Positions 33,721-44,049 of a DNA stretch of 64,000 bases are shown here, one piece after another. Made by a program: the position numbers and the translations under genes. The notes beneath the pieces were generated by a model. It did no database searches. It saw only the letters and a program-made list of their open reading frames with translations, and was not told where the DNA came from. Origin of the DNA: Ectobius pallidus. Lineage: Eukaryota; Arthropoda; Insecta; Blattodea; Ectobiidae. Numbering within the stretch: the first letter of the stretch is position 1; each line of letters begins with the position of its first letter. The stretch is from positions 59,253,163 through 59,317,162 of the forward strand of contig CAXKWD010000007.1 of the NCBI GenBank assembly GCA_964059195.1, given 5' to 3'.

Positions 33721-34250
33721 TTAGAAAAACCTCATTTCCGACTCACTGGCGGAATCAGCACAACCACGTTGCTCGTCAGGATAACCCTCGAACATACGAG
33801 ACAATGTGTCCGCTACTACGTTCATCGAGCTACGGATGTGACTGACTTTAAACTTGAATGCTGAAATACGCAATGCCCAGCGAGCAATTTTACCAGTTTT
33901 CCTCGGGCGGCCTAAGACCCAACTAAGAGCTTGATTATCGGTCTCCAAATGAAACTCAACGTGTTCTAGATACATTCTGTATTTTTCCATCCCAAAAAGG
34001 ACCGCTAAGGCTTCAAGTTCGTACATCGAAAGTTTCCTCTCCTGATCGGTCAAAGCACGTGAAGCGAAAGCGATGGGACGTCTCCCGTCAGGAAACTCTT
34101 GCAGCAAATCCGCCGCAAGGGCACGCCCACAAGCATCTGTTTGTAAAACGAAACCCCTGGAGAAATCGGCCATCGCTAACACAGGAGGGTAAGTGACTTT
34201 TTGTTTAAGTAATTCAAACGCTTTCTGCTGATCTTCCCCCCCAATGAAAC
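33721..34250 (-). pseudogene. Gypsy A RNase H domain
   Basis: 'FVLQTDACGRALAADLLQE' carries the first catalytic Asp, 'MYELEALAVLFGMEKYRMYL' the Glu and 'LETDNQALSWVL' the next Asp, followed by 'DTLSRMF'. This is the standard RNase H of Ty3/Gypsy pol, removing RNA from the RNA-DNA hybrid. It is separated from the reverse transcriptase by a frameshift near 34215 and from integrase by a stop after 'SESEMRFF' at 33721. Confidence 0.85.
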
Positions 34251-34254
34251 TTGG

Positions 34255-35040
34255 TGTTTTTCCTCCTTAATGCATTCAGAGGCGCACAAATTTGTGCAAA
34301 CTTAGGTATAAATTTGGAAAAGTAATTGACCATACCTACGAACCTTCCGACAGCTTTTTGATTGCGCGGAGGGGGGAAATTTCGGATCTTAACTGTGCGG
34401 TCAGGATCAATAGAAACTCCATTAGGACCTATCAAATGGCCTAAAAAGGACAGATTCCGAGCCAAAAAATTTACTTTAGCCGGTTTAACCGTAAGTTTGG
34501 CCTCCCGAAATCGATGCAAAACTTCTTGCAAATGCTCCAAATGCTCTTCATAAGAATTTGAATACACAATCTGATCATCCAAATCATGAAAAACAAACTG
34601 GAATTTAATATCAGAGAAAATGGTGTCTCGTTCCCGAGTTAACACTTGCGCCCCGATTGCTATTCCAAATGGCACGCGGGTATACTCGTACCAATTCCAG
34701 TCTGTGGCGAACGCTGTGAGTGGCATAGACTTTTCTGAAAGCGGAATCTGATGATAAGCGCTATTCAGGTCGAGGCTAGTGAAAAAGTTTGACTTTTGAA
34801 ACCAATGGAAATTATTGTGTACGTCTGGTAATGGTACTGATTTTATAGCGATTTTGCTATTGAGCACCCTGTAGTCCACTACTGGACGGAAGTCATTATT
34901 TGGTTTTGGTACCAGAAAGATCGGGCTAGAGTATGAAGATTTGGATGGTCTGATAATCCCTTGCGGTAGCATAGAATCAATTTTGGCTTTAAGAATTTGC
35001 ATGCGAGGCGAGAGAGACGATACGGCGGTAACCTAACAGC
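34255..35040 (-). pseudogene. Gypsy A reverse transcriptase with altered active site
   Basis: Blocks present: 'SSYSSPIFLVPKPNNDFRPV', 'FFTSLDLNSAYHQIPLSEKS' (first catalytic Asp), 'TRVPFGIAIGAQVL', and the catalytic box, which reads 'FVFHDLDDQIVYS' instead of the usual FNYLDDLVIYS. The Tyr before LDD is Asp and the following Leu is Gln. 'LGHLIGPNGVSIDP' and 'FVGMVNYFSKFIPKFAQ' follow. It is joined to the upstream frame only by a frameshift near 35000. Confidence 0.88.
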
Positions 35041-35249
35041 CTTTTGATCTTCCAGAACAATATCATACTCTATGAGGTTAGTTAGCCCCAGGTCGTTAGT
35101 TAAAACATCCGGGTACAGTTCTACCAAACGACGAATGTCAGCTGCCTTCTCAGAGGAAAGATGAGACAAGTTTAGTTCCGCAGGAAAATTATTTTCAAAC
35201 AACGGATCAATAGTGGCAGCTAAAACCTCATACTCGGCATTTCGAGAAT

Positions 35250-35655
35250 CGAAATGTAACTGCGCAACGGTTCTCGGGTCGAACCCAAAACGCAGCACAC
35301 CACAACTTAAGTCCAATATGGTTCTAGTTTTAGACAAAAAATCTGCACCCAAAACAGCCTGAACAGGCAACCCCTTAATTACAATGAAATTGAAATTCCA
35401 GGTAAATTTATCTAGTTTTACTCTAAGTCGAGTTTTGCCCAAAATTCTCACTGGGGACTGGTCAATGCTATAGCAAACTAAGTCACACGGGCACACAGTA
35501 AAGTTATTTTGAGCAGCAAATTCATGGGACACGATAGAATAAGAGCTACCCGAATCTACTAAGGCTTGACACGAGATGTTATTTAAACTTATAGCAACAA
35601 TAGGAACATTACTAGACACTTTCGCTACGATGGGAAATTTCACATCCCTCCTTGA
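35250..35655 (-). pseudogene. Gypsy A aspartic protease
   Basis: 'CQALVDSGSSYSIVS' (about 35580-35530) carries the DSG triad, followed by 'LRVKLDKFTWNFNFIVIKGL' and 'AVLGADFLSK'. It is in one continuous frame with the gag zinc knuckle, so gag and pol are fused here, unlike Gypsy B. Confidence 0.85.
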
Positions 35656-35659
35656 GCGA

Positions 35660-36640
35660 TGACTTTTCCTGTCTAGGCAACTCTGCCTATTACTAAGGTT
35701 AGAAGCAACACTCCTACCACGATAACTGGTAGTACCTGCTCTACCCCAGCACCTGTCACGAGTATGTCCCACTCGCTTACAGATATCACAAAATATAACA
35801 GATCTGCCACCCCGAGTTGCCAGGTTAGATCTAGCTTGACCGGACCAACTATTTCTGTAAAATGTGGGTCTATTCGAAAAACCATCTTGCCCTTTAGAGC
35901 GCGTTGAAGCATAAGATTGCTCCAAAGCCGCCGCGTTATTCAGTTTAGGAGCAAGTTCTTTTAACTGTTCCCAAGTAACAGGTGGAGATAAGCTGAGAAA
36001 CAGGCCACGGACTTCGGGGAATCTAGCACCCAAACCAACCATCGCAACTGATTCTTTCTCAGAATGGGCAGCATTAAAGCACTAGCTACGATTTCAATGT
36101 CTTCAACGTAAGCAAGAAAACTCTCCCCAGGGCGTTGATTACGAAAATAATACTTGCCAGTAAGTTGGTGCAAGATAATATCCGGGATATAATATTTAAT
36201 GATCAAAAGTTGAAATTGCTTTATTCTTACTCCAGTATTAATAGCTTTCATGATTAAATCTAACAGCCGTCCTGTAGTGCGAGAGCACATAATTTGTAAT
36301 ATCTGGATTTCACTGAATTGAAATGATGACACTTGTTTTTGAAAAATAACGATCTGTTTCAAAAAACGGAAAGCTTGATCAGCATTACGAATTTCAAAAA
36401 CAGGAAATTTGTGAATCAACTGTTCTACAGGATTTGGTAGTCCCAGAATTTTAAATTTTAAATTTTAAATGGAAACACCCTGAGTTGAAATAGCTTGGTC
36501 ATTTTCGGGGAACCTAACATTCTCATTAAACTGTAGTGTGAAGGCCATGTAACGTTACAGAATCATTAGTTTGCCTGGCGCCTTGAAAATCCAGGTTATC
36601 CTGCCTTACTGTATCAGTAGAAATAAGATAATGTTCCATT
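35660..36640 (-). pseudogene. Gypsy A gag
   Basis: A likely start is the ATG near 36637 ('MEHYLISTDTVRQDN'), then after stops 'IHKFPVFEIRNADQAFRFLK' and 'YYFRNQRPGESFLAYVEDIE' (capsid-like). After a frameshift near 36045 comes 'MVGLGARFPEVRGLFLSL' and a zinc knuckle 'CDICKRVGHTRDRC' (C-x2-C-x4-H-x4-C) at about 35785-35744. It would form the particle and bind RNA. Broken by stops and shifts. Confidence 0.75.
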
Positions 36641-36841
36641 TTGAAAAAGGAAAGCAAAAACGTAGCCCAAAAATAAAAGGTGCAAATCTTAAACCTCCTA
36701 ACAACAGTCAATAGCATAGCGCCGGTTAATTAGCGTAACGTTCATAATTGAAAACCTGAAAACTGAATCTACTAGCAAAGCAAACAAATCACGGCAAAAT
36801 AATCCCAAAATAAAGACCGAGTGCGCCTGCTACCACAATTT

Positions 36842-39113
36842 TGTGCTGAGGTTTGATTTACCCATTAATGACCCAGGAGGTAGAACATTATTTAAGCAAG
36901 GAATCACGGAATAACAGTTTCAACAATTTATTCATAATCATAAATTACAGGTGGTGATAAACTATTTAAAAAACTATGGACTGAAAAATTGATTGATCTG
37001 GTTAGAAAACATCATTGATTAAGAAAGGGGGCGTGGCCGGATCGTTCCATCTCTAAATAAACTGAATACGGAAGCGAACAAAACGACAGTATAGATTGCA
37101 AGTAAAGAAAAACATCCTGGCGAGTAAGAAATATAACTTATATAGAAAACTTGAATTTAATTTAAAAATAAATCACTCGCCAGGAAAACAATGCTTAAGG
37201 CAGAACTAAATAAAAAACATACCTGAATGGAAAGACAGAGAGAACCTGGACAGAGGTTCGGTGACCGTAAGAGAAGAGAAGATGTGAACAGTAAGGCTCC
37301 TAGCTGCAGACTGAGGGTCCGCAGAAGCGCACGCGAGAAGGAAGAGAAACAGCAAAACTAAACATTAGAACGCGCCCGAAAAACAATACTCATGTAAGCA
37401 GAGATGAGATAGAACAATTGAGCAACGAAAGACGTAAACAAACAAGACGTAAACAAGATGGAAAGACCCGAACGAAAACAGAACGTAAGTACCTGCATGA
37501 AAAGGAATCTATATTAATAAAAGGAAGTGTCTGTCCTCCGTCTGTCTGTCCTCCGTCTGTCTGTCCGCGATGCCCAGCGAAATCTACTCAACGCAGAGTT
37601 CTGAAATTTTAAACATAGGCGGACTAAAGGGTCGGAATGTGCACCTCGAAGCCGGAATTTTAATTTTAGCTTTCGTTCGTGAGTTATGAGTGAAAAATGA
37701 GCAAAAAACGTGCATTTTTTGCGTTTTCGAAGCATCAGTTTCAGTAATAAATTTCATTATCAAATCATTTACAGATGGCTTTGGCTATTTTTGTCATCAT
37801 ACCTCATACCTTGGAAATAAAAGCAACGCGATCGCTTGATTTTGTTAGTCCATCCTAGACGATTCATTTGTTTAGAGTGTCAAGGCCCACAGACATATGA
37901 CATTTTCAACCTACACGGAAGAAGGATAATCAACCCTAAATATGGTCGAACATTGTTCGATTTGAACGAAACTCACTATACAGGGGTTTTCTGGGCCAAG
38001 GAACTCGAATCTGAGGTCGCTTTTACCAGGGGACTCTACCTAATCGTGGAATGCACTCCACGTGATTTAGGTGTTAATAAATATGCTCTTAATTTTTAAT
38101 TTTTGAAATAATTATCGTGGGGGAAGCCGCGGGCACATGCTGTTTGTCTGTCTGTCCACGATGCCCATCGAAATCTACTGAACGCAGAGATCTGAAATTT
38201 TAAACATAGATGCACTGAAAGGTGGGCAAATGCACCTCGAAGCCGAATTTTTAATTTTAGCTTTCGTTCGCGAGTTATGAGTGAAAAACTGGCAGAAAAC
38301 GTGATTTTAGCGCTGTCGAAGCATCAGATTTCAGTAATACATTTCAATGTCAAATCATTTGCAGTTGGCTTTGGCTATTTTTGTCATACCGTGGAAATAA
38401 AAGCATCGCGATCGCTTGAATGTTGTAAGCCCACGCTGGTCGATTCAATTGTTTAGAATGTCAAGGCCCGTAGACATATGAAATTTTCAACCTACACGGA
38501 AGAGGGATAATCAACATAGACCTAAATATGGTTAAACATCGTTCGATTTGGACGAAACTCACTATACAGGGATTTTCTGAGCCAAGGAACTCGAATCTGA
38601 GATCGCTTTTACCAGGCGACGCTATCTAATCGTGGTATGTAATTCACGTGATTTAGGTGTTAATAAATATAATGATTTAACTATTATGCTCTTAATTTTT
38701 AATTTTTGAAATAATTAGGCCTATCGCGGGCGATCGCTTGATTTTGTAAGTCCATCCTGGACGATTCATTCGTTTAGAATATCAAGGCCCAAAGACATAT
38801 GAAATTTTCAACCTACACGGAAGAGGGACAATCAATATAGGCCTAAATACGGTCAAACATCGTTCGATTTGGACGAAACTCACTGTACATGGGTATTCTG
38901 GGCCAAGGAACTCGAATCTGAGGTCGCTTTTACCAGGCGACGCTATCTAATCGTGGTATGTAGTCCACGCGATTTAGGTGTTAATAAATATAATGATTTA
39001 ACTACCTATTATGCTCTTAATTTTTAATTTTTGGAATAATTATCGCGGGCGAAGCCGCGGGCACATGCTAGTATTAATATAAAAACATACTAATGTGCCA
39101 GGCACTCGGCACA
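36842..39113 (-). repeat. Gypsy A 5' LTR, split by Helitron 2
   Basis: LTR sequence at 36842-37507 resumes at 39072-39113. The inner edge on the minus strand is followed by TGGTAGCAGGCGCAC a few bases on, which could be a primer-binding site because tRNAs end in CCA; the tRNA is not identified. Confidence 0.85.
37508..39071 (+). mobile_element. Helitron 2 inside Gypsy A LTR
   Basis: It starts TCTATATTAATAAAAGG and ends GCGGGCACATGCTAG, with a GCGG...CCGC hairpin just before the end. It lies between A and T of 'ggaa/tattaatat', and the empty site is intact in the other LTR (about 29145). The first ~15 bases match Helitron 1. The interior holds two ~590 bp units (from about 37568 and 38160) and a partial third (from about 38729). 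The end of the first unit ('gccgcgggcacatgctg' near 38135) looks like a Helitron 3' end that lacks CTAG. No Rep/helicase. The open frame 37836-38099 is not kept open in the other units, so I do not call it a gene. Confidence 0.9.
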
Positions 39114-39201
39114 TTATACACTTTAAAAATACTGTAAAGAACTGTCTTAATCAATTCATGACTATTATTTAATAACACGAAAAGCAAACAGTGTTCTATT
39201 A

Positions 39202-39596
39202 GATATATAAGCATTCATGAGCCACAGATTATTGTCTCTGTTGGTCACTACATGAGAATATTATAGGAGAAAAATTCCTCTCATGTAGTGACCAACAGAG
39301 ACAATAATCTGTGGCTCATGAATGCTTATATATCTAAATTGATTGTTAACTGTACAATAACAGTGGGAGCCCGGTCACAAAAATCACTACTTAGTGTGCC
39401 TCACAGTACTGCATATGACATAATTTGTCTGTCTGTGAGGTAGACCATTAGGGCAATCAGTCATAGGAGAGAAGTTCCATCTGGCGCTGCGAATTGAGCT
39501 CCGGCTTAGCTCAGTTGGTAGAGCATTGGCGCGAATAGCCAAAGGTCCTGGGTTCAAGTCCCAGTGCCGGAGGAGTTTTTCTCCTATAATATTCTC
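39202..39596. repeat. tRNA-like element, single-copy insertion with perfect palindrome
   Basis: Bounded by AGTGTTCTATTA at 39190-39201 and 39597-39608, a 12 bp target duplication. The left 56 bases (39202-39257) are the exact reverse complement of 39279-39334 across a 21-base spacer. A full spacer region and one right-facing tRNA-like unit follow. The ends GATATATAAGC and TATAATATTCTC match the other insertions. Confidence 0.88.
39500..39572 (+). tRNA. tRNA-like unit 9 (best acceptor pairing)
   Basis: Same body as the others but with a 3' arm TGCCGGA, so six standard acceptor pairs form, plus an outer C-G. A box TAGCTCAGTTGG, B box GGTTCAAGTCC and a T5 tract (about 39576-39580) are intact. 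The anticodon loop is still GCGAATA (GAA, C33) and the 7-66 T-T mismatch persists. A decoding role is unlikely. Transcription by Pol III is plausible. Confidence 0.6.
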
Positions 39597-39619
39597 AGTG
39601 TTCTATTAAACAAACCTGC

Positions 39620-41350
39620 TCCTTTTTACTTTCTTGCAGACTTTCTGTCCCTCTTCAGCATCCACGAGTAGTCCGCCATCATATTTTCATTCCACTTTCC
39701 CTGGTACCTCCATCTCTTTAATATGCTGGTGAAAGCCTTCACCGTGCTCTTCACTGTAATGTCGCCGATTTTTTGAATAGTAGTCGATATGGGAGTGTAG
39801 AAAGTGCACTTTTACAATCATGTTTCAACCCAACTTCCTGAAATTTTCCAACATTGTTTCAATAATGTTCCTGTAACAATGTTCCTGTAATTTGGATCTT
39901 TGTGATTCCTTAGAAAATTTTCGGTAACAGATGAGAAGGCGGTGCACGCGTCTTTCTCTCTCTCATTAATCGATTTTTCGAAATCTTTGTCCTTCATCAG
40001 TTTTTTGATTTGTGGACCAACGAAAAGTCATTTTAAATTTTTCGTTTGTGATGAAGGGAAATTTCATAGAAAGGTACTTGAAGCAGGGCCCATCTTACGG
40101 TAGAACCCTTACAAACTGCATCATCAAACCCAATTTGATGTCTAATGGTGGAAGCAAGATATTGGGGGTCTACGAGCGGTTCATACAGGATGATTTTAGT
40201 CCCAGCAACAACATTTTCCCGTTGTGGCCAAAGTCTCACAATCCAATGCTTTTGCTTTGACCGACCGTCCCATTCACATAGAAAGCAAGGCATTTTTATG
40301 TACCCAGCTTGTTGTCCTAATAGTATTCCTATAACTTTGAAGTCACTACAGATAATCCATTTGTGTATCTCATACTGAATAATTCTCACCTCAGATAATC
40401 CATTTGTGTATCTCATACTGAGTATTTCTTAACAGTGCCTTCATGTTTTCAAATGTCTCTCTCATTTGAACTGAATGGGCCAAAGAAATGGACCCATCAA
40501 CTTCCCATTCTGCAGTAATACGCCTTTGAGGTTCCTCTTGGAGGAGTCATTAAAAAGTATCCACTCAGTAGGATCATGTTCAATACCATAGAAGTGCATC
40601 AAATCGTTTATGTTATTGCAGTTAACCAAAGAATCTTTCTGTGAGAATAAAGGAAGTAGTTCTTTTTCTCGGTGTCAGTGCCATGAAAAATGTGTTCCTG
40701 GTGCCAGAAGATTCTTGCTTTTAAGCCGGGAGCCAAGTAGTTCTGCAGATTCTTTAGGCACTAGATCACGTACTAGATCATTAAGTTCACCCTAGGAGAA
40801 CCGTTGTGGATTAAAGTCTTCTTCAGGCTTATAGACATCATCACTATCGTTTTCAGAGATTGCAGCACATTCACACTCAAGATAGTCCGCCATGTTCTCT
40901 AAATCAGCTGGAGGAACAGGGACAGGCAGTTCTTGCCCATGTGGAACTGGCCTAATGGCTGAAGGAATGCTTGGATACACTATTTTGTTCTAATTTTTCG
41001 CATTGCACTCCTGTACATCAATTAAGCAGAAGTAAAAGTCATTAAGGTGTTCTTTCGGCTCCCTCCACACCATATGAATTGCAAACGGCATGCACGTTTC
41101 TTTCCTTTGTCCATAACCTTAGCCTTTCAGCACCATAGGGGAGAACTTTCTTTGGCACCCATGCATTATCCTGATCACCAAGTTTCTTTTTAAAATAAGC
41201 ATAGTAAACTTTCTTCACAAAGTCCGTTATATCCGTTTTCTGCTCAACCACTACATAATTTCCGCAAATGTAACAGAAAGCATTAGGATTGTTCATATAA
41301 TTGTAAAACAACGAGACAAACACTGTGAACAACTTGTGGAATAACCCAGA
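39620..41350 (-). pseudogene. Dead copy of an uncharacterised repetitive protein family
   Basis: Minus-strand blocks in order: 'NNPNAFCYICGNYVVVEQK', 'DITDFVKKVYYAYFKKKLG' and 'DQDNAWVPKKVLP' (41300-41140), 'YPSIPSAIRPVPHGQELPV' (40980-40920) and an acidic stretch. Then 'DFKVIGILLGQQAGYIKMPC', 'CFLCEWDGRS' (about 40350-40270), 'YEPLVDPQYL' (about 40190), and near 39820-39640 the shifted words 'VHFLHSHIDYY' and 'EEHGEGFHQHI'. I recall this Cys-rich family as multicopy uncharacterised genes in arthropods and cnidarians. Its function is not known to me; copy number suggests it travels with a transposon. Numerous stops and shifts. Confidence 0.7.
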
Positions 41351-41649
41351 GAAAGAGAAATAAACTGGATATGCGAGCGTCTGACTGCTTTAAAGTTACT
41401 TTTTGAACTCTTGCCAGTTATTTATCGTCAATCAGACTTGTTCTAACAGTGGCTCGATAAGTTGGCAGGTATCCAAAATTACACTTACGTTATGTGTGAC
41501 TAACACATAATCCTATCAGCGACGAATCTTCAAAATCAACCAAGGTCGATTGCGAACAAACTGTGCGTGATAGAAGAAAACTAAGATCATTTCTGTAATC
41601 GGCATAAAAAGTGTGCTAAGGACATCTGATATCATTCAGACTAGTGTTG

Positions 41650-42958
41650 TCATTTCAGCAACCAGTTCCATCCTGTTGTCGACATCCCAGAATCTTGGTT
41701 CTTCTTTGAATAACTTGATTTACACAACCCTGCCACATTCTGCTCGTTATGCTTTGCACTGCTTCAACGAGAAGGCACGTTCGTCCCTAATATTAAATGT
41801 TTTATTCTTCCTTGCTATGTAAACTTTCACTTGCGCCCATATTAATTCTTCGGGTTTAGCTCGCAATGATATGGCGGGAGACGTAGCTCATGTTTTTCTT
41901 GGTCTTTAGCCATTTCATCTTCAACATTCTTATCGTAAAAAGATTTAAACTGTTTTACTAGACTGAGCATTTCTTGTTTTAAAATATAATGTTCTACGGG
42001 AATTTCCTTTGATGCCAACCTGTCTGAAATCTGCTGTTTGTTCCAGGACGTTGTGGGCAATTTTTTTCTTTCTTAACTGTGTGATACGACGCATTAACTT
42101 TCACAATCACAGAGTTAGGTTCAAGATGAAGTAGTATTTTTTGGAACCATTCATAAAAAGCGTCACCAGTCATCTCTTCATGGTTTTCTTTTGTAGATTG
42201 GGACTCGAGAACCCAAAGATCGTCATCTAGAATCCCTTCTCACTGCAGATATGAACAACAATTAGACGTTTCCCTTTACCTGTTGGATGTCTAAGACCTT
42301 CCGACAGTCCGTTAAAAAAAGCGTACTTCGCCGAAGTTACCGTTTTGTCAAATATTTTCATTTGTATGGCCAAGGTTCATTCACATTTCGTCCAGGTAGT
42401 AGATATTTTTCCTTCTTCCCGGTATTTATTAATTTATCTGAAATATCTTCTTCGCTATAGAACAATATCTTTTCTATCCAGTAAATTACTATTTCTTTGT
42501 CTGTTGTCAAACTTGAATCCAGTATTTCGCATCAGTTTGTAAAATGTTGATCTCTTATAGTTAGGGATTGTCATTAACACTCGCCAGAATTCTTTTTACA
42601 GTTGGTATTGCATTATTGAAATAAAATATATGCATTTTTCTCCTGATAGGACATTTAATCCAGTGTTGTGTGTCATTCACTATTGTGTTTGATATTGGTT
42701 TAATTTTGACTGGTGACTTGACACCTCCTGTAGATCTGTATTCATTAAGGACTTTGAAAACCGAACTTGACGGTACTCCCAAGGATGACGCCACTTTCAC
42801 TCCTACATCTCGCACAGTTACTTCAGGGTTCTCTTTTAATAATGTTTTGTATACATTTACAACCTGCATCTTCTCGCCGCTGGACAAACCTTTCCTCACA
42901 CATGTTCCTTTACTGGGGATGTAAGTTCTGAAGGTCCTGGCTCGCAAGTTTCTTCCAT
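41650..42958 (-). pseudogene. DD82-83E transposase (dead copy 3)
   Basis: The start at 42958 gives 'MEETCEPGPSELTSPVKEHV'. After an early stop/frameshift comes 'GLSSGEKMQVVNVYKTLLKE' region, 'SSLGVPSSSVFKVLNEYRST', and 'IVLYSEEDISDK'. The first catalytic block is degraded ('YYLDEM'), the middle is full of shifts, and near 41900-41840 'LRLPPYHCELNP' marks the region before the third acidic residue. Most decayed of the three copies. Neighbours are the Cys-rich repetitive pseudogene and a MITE. Confidence 0.72.
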
Positions 42959-42964
42959 AATACA

Positions 42965-43435
42965 GAATTACTGCAGACAGTGCTTATCACTTCCATTTAC
43001 AAGATATTGTGTTGTACTTCACCTCACATTATGTAAATGAAAAGTACGAAACATTTAATATGTTATAAAATACGACTAGCATTTAGTATCTCCCGTCACT
43101 TTTTTTTCAGAATCAACAAAGTTGCCAAGGCAACGATAAAAACGAGTGCAATTTTATTTGCTAGAGATATGATGTAAAACATGTAAGCCTATGATAACTA
43201 CGAAAGCAAGCAACTCAATTAACTGAACTGATGTTCTCACATAACGTACAAATAATTTCACGATGTGTGCGGAATGGAAGTATACATCTGACTGAGCTTG
43301 TCTCACTATCGTGAAGTATGCGCTGGTGCGATTAACCAATGAAACGACAGGACACAGTCAGTCAAGGTAAGTCTCTTGTTTACATTTGCTCCATACACAT
43401 CGTGGGCCACGTATAGTCCTCGTGAAGAACACTAC
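42965..43435. other. Unassigned spacer
   Basis: No domain in short frames. It may contain the outer end of the transposon carrying the pseudogene at 41650-42958, but no inverted ends were matched. Confidence 0.35.
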
Positions 43436-43438
43436 ATA

Positions 43439-43699
43439 CAATCAGAGGTGAGCACTGTAAACATGATGTGCAGTAGATCGGGCCAGGTTCATTATGTGGG
43501 AGAACGATTTGAGGGGGTGTACAGTTTAGTCTCACTGAGACTCTCATACGGTGCAGACCTTTCCTCGTGCAGACGGACAATAGCTTACAATTGTGAATTC
43601 CTAGACCACGTGGCTGGGCGTTGGAATGTGCATGAGAAGCAATCCCCACTTATTTCTCCTCCCTTCTCCTGCGACGCATGTAGTGCTCACCTCTGATTG
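43439..43699. mobile_element. 261 bp MITE, CAATCAGAGGTGAGCACT ends
   Basis: CAATCAGAGGTGAGCACT at 43439 and its reverse complement ending at 43699, with TA on each side (43437-43438, 43700-43701). This is the Tc1/mariner-style TA duplication. Open frames across it on both strands are fortuitous. Confidence 0.8.
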
Positions 43700-43774
43700 T
43701 ATAAACAGTATATTGTAATCGTTGCTTCAATTACGTTTAAGGCGTTGGAAGGACAGCTGTATTTTCTAAATATC

Positions 43775-44045
43775 GTAAAAATTTTTGGATGCCAGGCATT
43801 GTCGAAGGCGCCTTTAAAATCTAAGGCGACTGGGCAACATTTTAGGTTCTGAGTTTTGCTATACCCGTTGCTTTTCTTATGGCATTTTATTGTAGATAGA
43901 CCTGCCTTGAAGCCATACTGTTGATGTCTAGTGTTTTTAGTGGTGATGAGGATAGTCGAGTGTCTTTTGACTAACAGTTTTTCATAACATTTTCCAGGTA
44001 TGGAGAGAAGGCGTATTCCCCTGTAGCCACTGACGCTGTTGAGTT
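43775..44045 (-). pseudogene. LINE reverse transcriptase fragment
   Basis: Read right to left: 'SGYRGIRLLSIPGKCYEKLL', 'HQQYGFKAGLSTIKC' and 'PVALDFKGAFDNAWHPKIF'. These match the RT motifs 'YRPISLL.PGK..EK', 'QYGFRPGRST' and 'ALDxxGAFDNAWWP' of R1/I-type non-LTR elements. It is broken by at least one frameshift and lacks the YADD box. Confidence 0.7.
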
Positions 44046-44049
44046 ATTC

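Larger units (their letters stand above)
28484..39113 (-). mobile_element. Gypsy A: full-length LTR retrotransposon (dead), TTAT target duplication
   Basis: LTRs lie at 28484-29190 and 36842-39113 (the latter split by a 1,564 bp Helitron). LTRs read TGT(G/C)CCGAGTGCC...CTCAGCACA on the minus strand. TTAT flanks both sides (28480-28483, 39114-39117); several Gypsy clades make 4 bp duplications. Minus-strand order is gag, zinc knuckle, protease, reverse transcriptase, RNase H, integrase, then about 3.3 kb of 3' sequence without a recognisable env. In-frame stops and frameshifts divide the coding region. A truncated relative lies at 20393-23870. Confidence 0.9.

Noticed and set aside
37836..38099. 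87-codon frame in Helitron 2
   Set aside because: The same sequence in the neighbouring repeat units does not stay open, so it looks fortuitous.
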